15,116 nucleotides of DNA from CBDUBS01 sp965365445 (GTDB lineage Bacteria; Bacteroidota; Rhodothermia; Rhodothermales; DASSAV01). Made by a program: the position numbers and the translations under genes. The DNA lies in the NCBI GenBank assembly GCA_965365445.1, contig CBDUBS010000083.1, forward strand, positions 1 to 15,116, written 5' to 3'. Shown piece after piece: positions 7,454 to 14,538 of this stretch (the first letter of the stretch is position 1; every line of letters starts with the position of its first letter). The notes under the pieces were generated by a model. That model worked only from the letters and a program-made list of their open reading frames with translations, had not been told where the DNA came from and did not search any database.

Positions 7454-8386
7454 ATGAAACGTCGCGATTTCGTCAAGTCGAGTCTGGCGGCGGGCGCCGC
7501 TGTGCTCTCATCTTCCTTGCCGGGCGCCGCATCGGCAGCCGGGTCCGCCCCGCTTCGTAAACACGAATTCAAGCTGAAGTATGCTCCCCACTTCGGCATG
7601 TTCAAGAACCATGTCGGAGAAGACCCTATCGCGGAACTTCGGTTCATTGCCGATCTGGGCTTTCGCGCCCTGGAAGACAACGGCATGGCGGCCAAGCCGG
7701 TGGACCTTCAGGAAAAAATCGCCGTTGAAATGAGCCGCCTCGGTCTGGATATGGGCGTCTTTGTGGCGCATAAGATCCCGTGGGATTCGTCGGTTTTCGC
7801 AACCGGCGATGCCGATTACCGGGAAGGGTTCCTGAAGGAGATCCGGGCGGCCGTCGAGGTGGCCAAACGAGTGAATGCTCGCTGGATGACGGTCGTTCCC
7901 GGCCAGTACGACCGTAAACTGGCTTTCGATTACCAGACGGCCAACGTCATCGAAACGCTCAAGCGAGCCTCGGATATCCTGGAGCCACACGGCCTCGTCA
8001 TGGTGCTCGAGCCGCTCAATCCGTATGCCAACCACCCGGGCATGTTCTTGTCGAAAATCCCTCAGGCTTACATGATTTGTAAGTCGGTAGACAGCCCCTC
8101 GTGCAAAATTCTGTTCGATATTTACCACCAGCAGATCACCGAGGGCAACCTGATTCCGAACATGGACATGGCCTGGAGCGAAGTGGGATACATCCAGATC
8201 GGCGACAATCCCGGTCGGAAGGAACCCACCACGGGCGAAATCAATTACCTGAACGTATTCCGGCATATCCATTCGAAAGGATACGAAGGCATCCTGGGCA
8301 TGGAGCATGGCGTGGCAGGGAAGGGGAAAGAGGGGGAGGAAGCGCTGGTCCGGGCTTACGCCGCTGTTGATTCCTTTGCCGTATAA
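7454..8386 (+). CDS. Tat-exported hydroxypyruvate isomerase-like TIM-barrel protein
   Basis: A 310-residue member of the xylose-isomerase-like (AP endonuclease 2) TIM-barrel superfamily, closest in motifs to hydroxypyruvate isomerases. The twin-arginine start MKRRDFVKSSLAAG leads to an AXA-type site (GAASAAG). The metal-binding set expected for the family is visible: Glu186 in VLEPLNPY, Asp222 in FDIYHQQ, Gln248 in YIQIGDNPGRKEP and Glu284 in GMEHG. The GEINY segment (261-265) fits as well. I chose the ATG at 7454, which begins the Tat signal. An in-frame ATG at 7418 adds 12 residues, and neither has a clear ribosome site. The gene follows the exported oxidoreductase and probably acts on its product or a related keto sugar outside the inner membrane. 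Literal hydroxypyruvate as substrate is doubtful for an exported protein. Confidence 0.88.
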   Translation: MKRRDFVKSSLAAGAAVLSSSLPGAASAAGSAPLRKHEFKLKYAPHFGMFKNHVGEDPIAELRFIADLGFRALEDNGMAAKPVDLQEKIAVEMSRLGLDMGVFVAHKIPWDSSVFATGDADYREGFLKEIRAAVEVAKRVNARWMTVVPGQYDRKLAFDYQTANVIETLKRASDILEPHGLVMVLEPLNPYANHPGMFLSKIPQAYMICKSVDSPSCKILFDIYHQQITEGNLIPNMDMAWSEVGYIQIGDNPGRKEPTTGEINYLNVFRHIHSKGYEGILGMEHGVAGKGKEGEEALVRAYAAVDSFAV

Positions 8387-8407
8387 AGCGGTCGCAGGTA
8401 GATTATC

Positions 8408-8449
8408 AGGGCAGCTTCGACGCGCACGAAGCTGCCCTTTCTGCATTTT
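8408..8449 (+). terminator. Intrinsic terminator after the exported isomerase-like gene
   Basis: A perfect 12-bp stem pairs AGGGCAGCTTCG (8408-8419) with CGAAGCTGCCCT (8427-8438) around a 7-nt loop. It is followed by TTCTGCATTTT and starts about 20 bases after the stop codon. Confidence 0.85.
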
Positions 8450-8789
8450 GGCCGTCCGTTTGGTTGATTTTTCGTGCATACCGGTCGCAGGCCGTCTGTC
8501 GGACAGGGATTTCTGCGCTTGCCCTTTTTTTCAAGGCTGAGACATCCTATACTGCCCCCGGCGCTCCGCATGGGACCCCGAGGACGTCGGACGCGCCGGA
8601 TCATATCATGGGAGCGCGGCAGCGTGAGAGGCAGATCCGTGACGGCGGAAGCGCTTGTTTGACCGATTGATCATAAGGGCGCCTCGCAAGAGATATTTCC
8701 CGACCGAGGCCGTTGCTCGTGCTGTATGTGGCGGCGAATCCTTGCAGGGCTGTCCCAACCTTCAACCCTTAGTCTACGGAGATTAGCAT
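8450..8789. other. Non-coding stretch upstream of the transporter gene
   Basis: About 340 bp without a believable gene; the short open frames here have no family features. It holds a TATACT at 8548-8553 without a -35 box at usable spacing, a TTGACC at 8659-8664 without a matching -10 box, and a weak 6-bp inverted repeat, GCCTCG (8681) with CGAGGC (8705). The 3' end carries the ribosome site of the transporter (CGGAGA, 8777-8782). The transporter promoter presumably lies here but cannot be placed. Confidence 0.5.
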
Positions 8790-9968
8790 ATGGCAACGAT
8801 TGTATCGCTGCTGGCGTTGTATGGCCTGGGTACGTGTTTCGCTATCCTGGGATCGATCAGTGTCAAACTGATGCCACGGCTGGATATTGATTCGGCCAGA
8901 TTCGGATCCCTCGTGTCCGGCTTTATGTCCGCTGCCGTCGTTTCCTCGCTCGTAGTGGGCGTCGTGCTGGATGCCATCGGATTCAAGACCGTTGCCATCA
9001 TCGGATTCGTGGCGGTAACGGTCGTCATCTTGCTTCTGGCCCGTGGAAAGGACTATAGCTCGGTTCTCGTCGCCAGCATCCTGCTCGGTATTGCCGCTAT
9101 GGCGCTCAATACCGCCGGTAACACGATGGCTCCGCAAGTGCTCAACTTCCTCGACCCCGCTGCCGCCAGCAACCTCGGCAACGTGTTTTTTGGGCTGGGC
9201 CTGTTCATGACGCCGCTCATAACGAGCAATCTGTTCCAGCGGACCTCCTATGAGAACGCCGTTTCTTCACTGGCCGTCATCATGGGCCTTGGAGCGCTCA
9301 TCTCCATCATCGCGACGGACTATCCGATAGCCCAGGGAGGCGAATTCACTATCGGGGGAGCCTTCGCCCTGTTGGCAGACCCGGTGGTGCTGGTAGCCGC
9401 CTTCCTGCTGTTCTGCTACATCAGCCTCGAAGTGTCCCTCTCCAACTGGCTCGTGCCCTTCGGAAAGGAGGTCGTCACGACCGGCGGCGCGACGACACCC
9501 GTGAAAGATGTGGATGCAACGGCGGCCAAACTGCTCACGACCTTTGCCGTAGCCATGATGATCGGCCGTCTCGTCGCGGGCATCGTTCCGAATCTGATGG
9601 GAATCAATCTGGCCGAGATCGGCGGCTGGCTCATTGCCGTCGTTGCGCTCGCCAGTGCAGGCGTTATTTTCTCCATGACCTCAACGCGCAATTTCGGGCA
9701 GGCGCAAACGATGGCTTTCCTGGCCGGGTTCTTTTTTGCTCCCATCTTCCCATCGACCGTCGGCGTTACGTTCAGTAAAACCGACCCGGTGCTCCACGGC
9801 AGCGTATTCGGGATCATCTTCGCCGTCGGGCTTTTCGGCGCCACCATCATTCCGAAAGCCATCGGCAACATGGCGACGGGTTCAACGATCCAGCGCAGTA
9901 TGCGCATTCTCGTTCCCGCTGCCCTGGTTCTGGCCGCACTGGCCGTCGCATTGCAGTTCGTCGGCTGA
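8790..9968 (+). CDS. MFS sugar transporter (FucP-like)
   Basis: A 392-residue inner-membrane protein with about 12 hydrophobic helices: roughly 4-24, 38-60, 66-84, 90-110, 128-148, 158-175, 192-212, 248-268, 278-296, 306-328, 336-356 and 372-391. It has a short loop before helix 2, a central hydrophilic loop (about 223-245), and YISLEVSLSNW (210-220), where FucP-type permeases carry a charged residue in helix 7. The stretch FFFAPIFPS (314-322) also recalls the FucP branch. It probably imports a sugar or uronate by proton symport, but the substrate is not readable from sequence. The start at ATG 8790 has CGGAGA 7-8 bases upstream. The downstream isomerase-like and hexuronate genes suggest that it supplies them. 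Confidence 0.88.
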   Translation: MATIVSLLALYGLGTCFAILGSISVKLMPRLDIDSARFGSLVSGFMSAAVVSSLVVGVVLDAIGFKTVAIIGFVAVTVVILLLARGKDYSSVLVASILLGIAAMALNTAGNTMAPQVLNFLDPAAASNLGNVFFGLGLFMTPLITSNLFQRTSYENAVSSLAVIMGLGALISIIATDYPIAQGGEFTIGGAFALLADPVVLVAAFLLFCYISLEVSLSNWLVPFGKEVVTTGGATTPVKDVDATAAKLLTTFAVAMMIGRLVAGIVPNLMGINLAEIGGWLIAVVALASAGVIFSMTSTRNFGQAQTMAFLAGFFFAPIFPSTVGVTFSKTDPVLHGSVFGIIFAVGLFGATIIPKAIGNMATGSTIQRSMRILVPAALVLAALAVALQFVG

Positions 9969-9981
9969 TCGTTTTTATACG
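9951..9981 (+). promoter_or_regulatory. Possible promoter at the 3' end of the transporter gene
   Basis: TTGCAG (9951-9956), within the last transporter codons, is followed after 18 nt by TTATAC (9975-9980), or after 19 nt by TATACG. Transcription would start near 9988, just before the first inverted repeat of the region ahead of the isomerase gene, giving a leader of about 170 nt. A near copy of the -10 context, GATCTTTTTATACG, occurs at 10084-10097 but lacks a -35 box. Confidence 0.3.
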
Positions 9982-9993
9982 AGATACGCACTC

Positions 9994-10092
9994 GGTCCGG
10001 ACGTTATTTTCGGAACCACCTGGCTTGGTCGTCCGGACCCTTCTTCTAGAAGGCCGGTAGTGGCGAAAAAGCGAGGTGGTTCCGATCTTTTT
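9994..10092 (+). promoter_or_regulatory. Interleaved inverted repeats: candidate attenuator leader
   Basis: Repeat 1 is GGTCCGGACG (9994-10003) with CGTCCGGACC (10030-10039). Repeat 2 is TCGGAACCACCT (10010-10021) with AGGTGGTTCCGA (10074-10085), followed by TCTTTTTA. The left arm of repeat 2 lies in the loop of repeat 1, so the pairs cross. A third hairpin inside repeat 2 (CCGG plus CCTTC with GAAGG plus CCGG, 10033-10057) uses bases that repeat 1 needs. Repeat 2 plus its T-run looks like a terminator, and repeat 1 like the competing structure. It could instead simply end the transporter transcript. Confidence 0.5.
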
Positions 10093-10106
10093 ATACGTTC
10101 ACCCGT

Positions 10107-10130
10107 ACCCTGAAAGCACCATTTCAGGGT
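10107..10130 (+). promoter_or_regulatory. Perfect 9-bp leader hairpin before the cytoplasmic isomerase gene
   Basis: ACCCTGAAA (10107-10115) pairs with TTTCAGGGT (10122-10130) around the loop GCACCA. It ends 14 bases before the ribosome site AAAGGA (10145-10150). Without a T-run it is not a terminator. It could stabilise the mRNA 5' end or bind a regulator as DNA. Confidence 0.4.
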
Positions 10131-10157
10131 TCACCTTAAATCGTAAAGGAATTCGCT

Positions 10158-11159
10158 ATGGCACGACCCGTAACACTGTTTACCGGCCAGTGGGCCGATC
10201 TTCCGCTGGAAACACTGGCCAAAAAAGCGGCAAGCTGGGGCTTCGATGGTCTCGAACTCGCCTGCTGGGGAGATCACTTCGAGGTAGACCGCGCCCTATC
10301 CGAGGACGGCTATTGCCAGGGCCGAAAAGATCTGCTGGCGAAGTACGGCCTCAAGGTCTGGGCAATCAGCAATCACCTCGTCGGGCAGGCCGTATGCGAC
10401 CGCATCGACGAGCGGCACAAATCTATCGTGCCGCCGCGCATCTGGGGCGACGGCGATGCGGAAGGCGTTCGCCGGCGAGCGGCGGAAGAAATGAAAGACA
10501 CCGCCCGTGCCGCACAGAAACTCGGCGTCAAGGTTGTGAACGGGTTCACCGGAAGCAGCATCTGGCCGCTGCTTTATTCCTTCCCCCCCAACACCCCTGA
10601 GATGATCGAGGCCGGCTACAAGGATTTCGCCGACCGGTGGAATCCCATCCTGGACGTATTCGACGAGGTAGGCGTCAAGTTTGGTCTGGAAGTGCATCCC
10701 ACCGAAATTGCGTTTGACCTTTCGTCTGCGGAGCGCGCACTTCAGGCCATCGGTCGCCGAGAAGCCTTCGGCTTCAACTACGATCCGAGCCACTTCGGCT
10801 ACCAGGGTGTGGACTACGTGGAGTTCATCTACCGCTTCTCCGACCGCATTTACCACGCCCACATGAAAGATGTCTGGTGGTCGCCCACGGCGAAGCCCTC
10901 CGGTGTGTTCGGCGGCCACCTCGATTTCGGCAACCGCGATCGATACTGGGATTTCCGCTCCATCGGCCGTGGCAACATCGACTTCGAAGAAATCATTCGC
11001 GCCTTGAATCGGATCGGGTACCAGGGCCCGCTTTCCATCGAATGGGAAGATAGCGGCATGGATCGCGAAGCCGGCGCGGAAGAAGCCTGCGCCGAAGTAA
11101 AGGGGTACGATTTCGAGCCCTCCACGGCTGCCTTCGATTCCGCCTTTGCCCGGGACTGA
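10158..11159 (+). CDS. Cytoplasmic sugar phosphate isomerase/epimerase-like protein
   Basis: A 333-residue xylose-isomerase-like TIM-barrel protein (COG1082 type) without any signal peptide. The barrel opens with VTLFTGQWADLPLETLAKKAASWG. Probable metal ligands are Glu178 in GLEVHPTEIAFD, Asp209 in NYDPSHFGY, a His in YHAHMKDVWW (232-241) and a Glu in IEWEDSGMDR (294-303). An insertion with FGGHLDFGNRDRYWDF (251-266) precedes the last strands. The start at ATG 10158 follows AAAGGA with 7-nt spacing. It is a distant relative of the exported barrel protein at 7454-8386. It probably isomerises or epimerises the imported sugar or keto sugar. The exact reaction is unknown, and this family is poorly predictive of substrate. 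Confidence 0.88.
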   Translation: MARPVTLFTGQWADLPLETLAKKAASWGFDGLELACWGDHFEVDRALSEDGYCQGRKDLLAKYGLKVWAISNHLVGQAVCDRIDERHKSIVPPRIWGDGDAEGVRRRAAEEMKDTARAAQKLGVKVVNGFTGSSIWPLLYSFPPNTPEMIEAGYKDFADRWNPILDVFDEVGVKFGLEVHPTEIAFDLSSAERALQAIGRREAFGFNYDPSHFGYQGVDYVEFIYRFSDRIYHAHMKDVWWSPTAKPSGVFGGHLDFGNRDRYWDFRSIGRGNIDFEEIIRALNRIGYQGPLSIEWEDSGMDREAGAEEACAEVKGYDFEPSTAAFDSAFARD

Positions 11160-11183
11160 TCCCGCTGTTCGCTTCTTTTGTCG

Positions 11184-11246
11184 GCCGGGCCCCGACCTTT
11201 CCGAAAAGCACCGAGAGGTGCCGGCGGGGGGTGGGGCCCGGCTTTT
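11184..11246 (+). terminator. Large GC-rich terminator with a nested GAGA tetraloop hairpin
   Basis: The outer stem pairs GCCGGGCCCC (11184-11193) with GGGGCCCGGC (11233-11242), all 10 bp perfect, followed by TTTT. Inside the 39-nt loop, GCACC-GAGA-GGTGC (11208-11221) forms a second hairpin with a GNRA tetraloop. It ends transcription of the isomerase gene and stops only 10-14 bases before the chosen uxaA start. Confidence 0.75.
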
Positions 11247-11255
11247 CAGTGCCTC

Positions 11256-12770
11256 ATGCCTTCAGACAACGTGTCTCACCTGCTCATCCGTACCCCCCCG
11301 GCCGATAATGTGGCGATAGCCGTTCACCCCTTGGGCATCGGCGAGGGTTTCAGTTTCGGCGAGCAGGAGCTAACCCTCGTCGAACCGGTTGGGGCCGGAC
11401 ACAAAATAGCCACCCGCCGAATCGGCGTAGGGGAGGAGGTAATTCGGTACGGCTACCCTATTGGGGTAGCCACTCGTCCTATCGAGCCGGGCTGGTGGGT
11501 TCACCATCATAACTTGCACACCAGCCTGGACGGGACGCCGACCTACCGCTACGAACCATCACCGCCGCCGCCGTCCCTGCCGCTGCCGGTTGACACATTC
11601 GAGGGCTACGTCCGATCCGATGGTTCCGTCGGCATTCGCAATGAAATCTGGGTGATCCCGACGGTCGGTTGTGTGAACACGTTGGTGTCTTCTATAGCCC
11701 GCTCTTTGGAAAAAGAGGCCGTAGCGGCCGGATTGGACGGAATCTTTGCGTTTCCTCACCCTTTCGGATGCAGTCAGCTCGGCGACGATCACGAGGACAC
11801 CCGGCGCATTCTTGCCGGACTCATTCGCCACCCGAATGCGGGTGGGGTGCTCGTCGTAGGGCTGGGATGCGAAAACAACCAGATTCGCGAGCAAATGCAC
11901 GCCGCCTCCGGATGCGATGAAGGACGGGTGCGTTATTTCAACGCGCAGGAGGTAGCCGATGAACACGAAGCCGGTGTGCGGGCCGCACGCGAGCTCATAG
12001 ACCGTGCGGCCGCAGACCGACGAACGCCGGTCCCGATCAACCGTCTCGTCGTCGGTGTGAAATGCGGCGGCTCGGATGGTTTTTCGGGCATCACCGCCAA
12101 TCCACTGGTCGGCCGCGTAGCCGACCGCCTGTGCGCCTCCGGCGGCGTCGTGCTGATGACCGAGGCGCCGGAGATGTTCGGGGCAGAGCAGATCCTCATG
12201 CACCGCGCCCGCAGCCGGCCTGTATTCGAGTCGGTCGTTCAGCTCATCGAGGGATTCAAAAGCTATTACCGAACCCACGGCCGGCCCGTGTACGAAAACC
12301 CTTCGCCCGGAAACAGGGAGGGCGGTCTGACGACCCTGGAAGAGAAATCGCTGGGCGCCATTCAGAAGGGCGGCCGGTCGGCCGTCACCGGAGTGCTGGC
12401 TTACGCTGAACGGGCCCGTCTCGAATCCGGAGTAGGTCTGGTAGCCGCCCCCGGTAACGATGCCGTTTCCGGAACGGCTCTCGTGGCGGCAGGAGCCCAG
12501 CTAATCCTGTTCACCTCCGGCAGGGGAAACCCGCTGGGCTTTCCGGCGCCCGTCATAAAAATTGCCTCCAACTCCGATGTGTTCAGTCGCAAACCCCACT
12601 GGTTCGATTACGATGCCGGTCGGCTCCTGGCCGAAGAAGATGCATGGGTCCTCCGAACGGATGAACTGGCCTCGCTGCTGCTCGAAGTGGCCTCCGGGAC
12701 GCGCCGGACGCAATCCGAGCGGAACGGGTATCGGGAAATCGCCATCTGGAAACGAGGAGTGACCCTGTAG
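11256..12770 (+). CDS. uxaA: Altronate dehydratase
   Basis: A 504-residue full-length UxaA, which dehydrates D-altronate to 2-keto-3-deoxygluconate in the cytoplasm. The N-terminal SAF domain (about 17-86) has DNVAIAVHPLG and VIRYGYPIGVA. A proline-rich linker (PSPPPPSLPLPV, 101-112) joins it to the catalytic part. Landmarks there match E. coli UxaA: VGIRNEIWVIPTVGCVN (125-141), FGCSQLGDDH (170-179), RHPNAGGVLVVGLGCENNQ (191-209), KCGGSDGFSGITANP (269-283), EAPEMFGAEQ (303-312), YENPSPGN (346-353), AAPGNDAV (397-404) and the C terminus KRGVTL. These favour altronate over galactarate dehydratase. The ATG at 11256 lacks a Shine-Dalgarno site and sits just behind a terminator hairpin. A TTG at 11178 would add 26 unrelated residues encoded by that hairpin. 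eda follows after 200 bp. Confidence 0.93.
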   Translation: MPSDNVSHLLIRTPPADNVAIAVHPLGIGEGFSFGEQELTLVEPVGAGHKIATRRIGVGEEVIRYGYPIGVATRPIEPGWWVHHHNLHTSLDGTPTYRYEPSPPPPSLPLPVDTFEGYVRSDGSVGIRNEIWVIPTVGCVNTLVSSIARSLEKEAVAAGLDGIFAFPHPFGCSQLGDDHEDTRRILAGLIRHPNAGGVLVVGLGCENNQIREQMHAASGCDEGRVRYFNAQEVADEHEAGVRAARELIDRAAADRRTPVPINRLVVGVKCGGSDGFSGITANPLVGRVADRLCASGGVVLMTEAPEMFGAEQILMHRARSRPVFESVVQLIEGFKSYYRTHGRPVYENPSPGNREGGLTTLEEKSLGAIQKGGRSAVTGVLAYAERARLESGVGLVAAPGNDAVSGTALVAAGAQLILFTSGRGNPLGFPAPVIKIASNSDVFSRKPHWFDYDAGRLLAEEDAWVLRTDELASLLLEVASGTRRTQSERNGYREIAIWKRGVTL

Positions 12771-12889
12771 CCGGAGTGCGGTCGTTCGGGAATAGTTCGA
12801 TAATTGTTTGAGGTACGACTCGGAAACGCCACAATTCTTCATCTTTCATTTTCTGTTTGCAGGAAGCGGTCAGTACCTTGAACGTCTCA

Positions 12890-12933
12890 GCTCGGCCGCC
12901 AATTTTCCGCAAAACGGCGGATCGGAGCCGAGC
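12890..12933 (+). promoter_or_regulatory. Compound hairpin upstream of eda
   Basis: The outer stem is GCTCGG (12890-12895) with CCGAGC (12928-12933). The inner stem is CCGCC (12896-12900) with GGCGG (12916-12920), with a 7-nt bulge on the right arm. TTTT and AAAA can pair around CCGC at the tip. No T-run follows directly, so it is not a clear terminator. It may be a leader structure or an mRNA processing element within the uxaA-eda transcript. A TTGAAC at 12878 lies just upstream, with only a poor -10 (AATTTT). Confidence 0.35.
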
Positions 12934-12970
12934 CTAACTGTTTTGTCATAAGCGATTATCCTCTCCTGGA

Positions 12971-13633
12971 ATGGAACAGAAATCAGAAGCAAATACGCGC
13001 GATGCCCTGGTAGAAAGGGTAAAAAAAGCCGGCGCCGTAGCCGTCATCCGTATGGCCGATTCGAAAAAACTCATCCGGGTCGCCGAAGCGATACTCGAAG
13101 GCGGTGTATCGGCCATCGAGGTAACGATGACCGTACCCAATGCCATCGAGGTTATACGGGAAGTGGCCCGCGAAATGGGCGACCGCATTCTCCTCGGCGT
13201 GGGCTCCGTACTCGATGCCGACACGGCGAAAAAGGCCGTGGATGCCGGGGCCCGCTACGTGGTCAGCCCGGTATTCAAGCGCGAAGTCATCGACGCGGCC
13301 CATGCATACGGAGCGCCCGCCATGCCGGGCGCGTTCACCCCGACTGAAATTCTTACCGCGCAGGAGTATGGCGCCGACATAGTAAAGGTGTTTCCGGCTG
13401 ATGTGGTCGGTATGGCGTTCTTCAAGGCCATCAAGGCCCCGATGCCCCATCTGCGGCTGATGCCTACCGGCGGCGTCTCACTCACCAACGCCGGCGAGTG
13501 GCTTCGCGCGGGCGCGTGCGCCGTAGGCGTCGGCGGGGCCCTGCTGGATAAAAAAGCCATCGATGAAGGGCGCTTCGATCAGCTTACCGAAAACGCCCGC
13601 ACCCTCATGCAAAGCATCGAATCGGCTCGCTAA
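12971..13633 (+). CDS. eda: KDPG aldolase family protein
   Basis: A 220-residue class I aldolase of the KDPG/KHG family, which splits 2-keto-3-deoxy-6-phosphogluconate into pyruvate and glyceraldehyde 3-phosphate. Catalytic Glu50 lies in AIEVTMTVPN and the Schiff-base Lys139 in DIVKVFPAD. GVGSVLD (76-82), VSPVF (98-102), MPGAFTPTE (118-126) and MPTGGVS (164-170) complete the active site. Where E. coli Eda has EVTLRT with the substrate-binding Arg49, this protein has EVTMTV, so that Arg is absent. The ATG at 12971 has no clear ribosome site; the upstream bases are pyrimidine-rich. The gene lies between the dehydratase and the oxidoreductase of the hexuronate route, 41 bp before the SDR, and is probably co-transcribed with it. 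Confidence 0.9.
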   Translation: MEQKSEANTRDALVERVKKAGAVAVIRMADSKKLIRVAEAILEGGVSAIEVTMTVPNAIEVIREVAREMGDRILLGVGSVLDADTAKKAVDAGARYVVSPVFKREVIDAAHAYGAPAMPGAFTPTEILTAQEYGADIVKVFPADVVGMAFFKAIKAPMPHLRLMPTGGVSLTNAGEWLRAGACAVGVGGALLDKKAIDEGRFDQLTENARTLMQSIESAR

Positions 13634-13674
13634 AAGCTGTCCTCCATTGATAACACACTGAAGAGGTTACCCGT

Positions 13675-14505
13675 ATGGATATGCAATTCGTGGATACGTT
13701 GTTCGACTTGACCGGCCGTACCGCCATCATTACCGGCGGAGCGGGCGCTCTGGGCGGTCTTATGGCCCGGGGGCTGGCCCACAAAGGAATGAACGTATGC
13801 ATTCTCGATCTCCACCAGGATCGGGCAGAAGCGCTTGCCGACGATATCGGCAAACAGGGCGGCAAAGTCATGGCCGCTTCCGGGAGCGTTCTGGACCGGG
13901 AACAGCTACAGGGAGTTCGCGACCGCGTGTTGAACGAGTGGGGGAGCATCGACGTCCTGATCAACGCTGCCGGCGGCAATGTGCCCCGCGCTACGCTGGG
14001 CCCCAACGATACCATCTTCGAGCTTCCCATCGACGCGTTCCGGCAGGTGTTCGACCTCAACCTGATGGGCACCCTGCTCCCGACTCAGGTATTCGGTGAG
14101 GTTATGGCCGGGCGGAAAAAGGGGGTCGTCATCAATATTTCCTCCATGACGGCCATGCGGGCTATCACGCGGGTCGTCGGCTACTCCGCCGCCAAAGCCG
14201 CCGTGGATAATTTCACGCGCTGGATGTCCATGGAGCTGGCCTTTAAATTCGGCTCCGGCCTCCGGGTCAATGCCATCGCGCCGGGGTTTTTCATCGGCGA
14301 GCAGAACAGGGCGCTGCTGCTCAACGAGGACGGCAGCCTTACCGAGCGCGGCCACAAGATCGTAGCCCAGACCCCCATGGGGCGCTTCGGCGAAGCCGAT
14401 GAATTACTGGGCACCCTCATCTGGCTCGTCAGCGACGCCTCGAAGTTCGTCACCGGCGTCGTCGTACCGGTTGACGGAGGGTTTTCCGTTTTCGGCGGCG
14501 TTTGA
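13675..14505 (+). CDS. uxuB: SDR oxidoreductase, probable D-mannonate (fructuronate) oxidoreductase
   Basis: A 276-residue classical short-chain dehydrogenase. The cofactor site TGGAGALG (20-27) and the Asp45 acidic residue after beta-2 suggest NAD(H) preference. NAAGG (97-101) follows, then the catalytic Ser in INISSM (153-158) and Tyr170-x-x-x-Lys174 (YSAAK). The combination NAAGGNVPRAT, PGFFIGEQNRALL (203-215) and a C terminus PVDGGFSVF is typical of the SDR-type UxuB/YjmF enzymes, which reduce fructuronate to mannonate. These are unrelated to the long-chain E. coli UxuB. Tagaturonate/altronate activity is a serious alternative given the adjacent uxaA system. The start ATG 13675 follows AGAGG (13662-13666) with 8-nt spacing. 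uxaE begins 33 bp downstream. Confidence 0.8.
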   Translation: MDMQFVDTLFDLTGRTAIITGGAGALGGLMARGLAHKGMNVCILDLHQDRAEALADDIGKQGGKVMAASGSVLDREQLQGVRDRVLNEWGSIDVLINAAGGNVPRATLGPNDTIFELPIDAFRQVFDLNLMGTLLPTQVFGEVMAGRKKGVVINISSMTAMRAITRVVGYSAAKAAVDNFTRWMSMELAFKFGSGLRVNAIAPGFFIGEQNRALLLNEDGSLTERGHKIVAQTPMGRFGEADELLGTLIWLVSDASKFVTGVVVPVDGGFSVFGGV

Positions 14506-14538
14506 GATGATCTCATTTGGAAATAACCAGAGCATACC

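Noticed and set aside
7508..8479. Minus-strand open frame of 323 codons opposite the exported isomerase-like gene
   Set aside because: It is a shadow of a strongly supported gene and would have to read through its terminator hairpin.
8519..8553. TTGCCC with TATACT as a promoter for the transporter
   Set aside because: The spacer is 23 nt, too long for a sigma70 promoter.
11178..11255. N-terminal extension of UxaA from a TTG codon
   Set aside because: The added residues come from a terminator hairpin and do not fit the SAF domain start; family length fits the ATG at 11256.
11560..11592. GCC/CCG-rich triplet repeat as a regulatory or unstable repeat
   Set aside because: It is explained by the proline-rich linker of UxaA.
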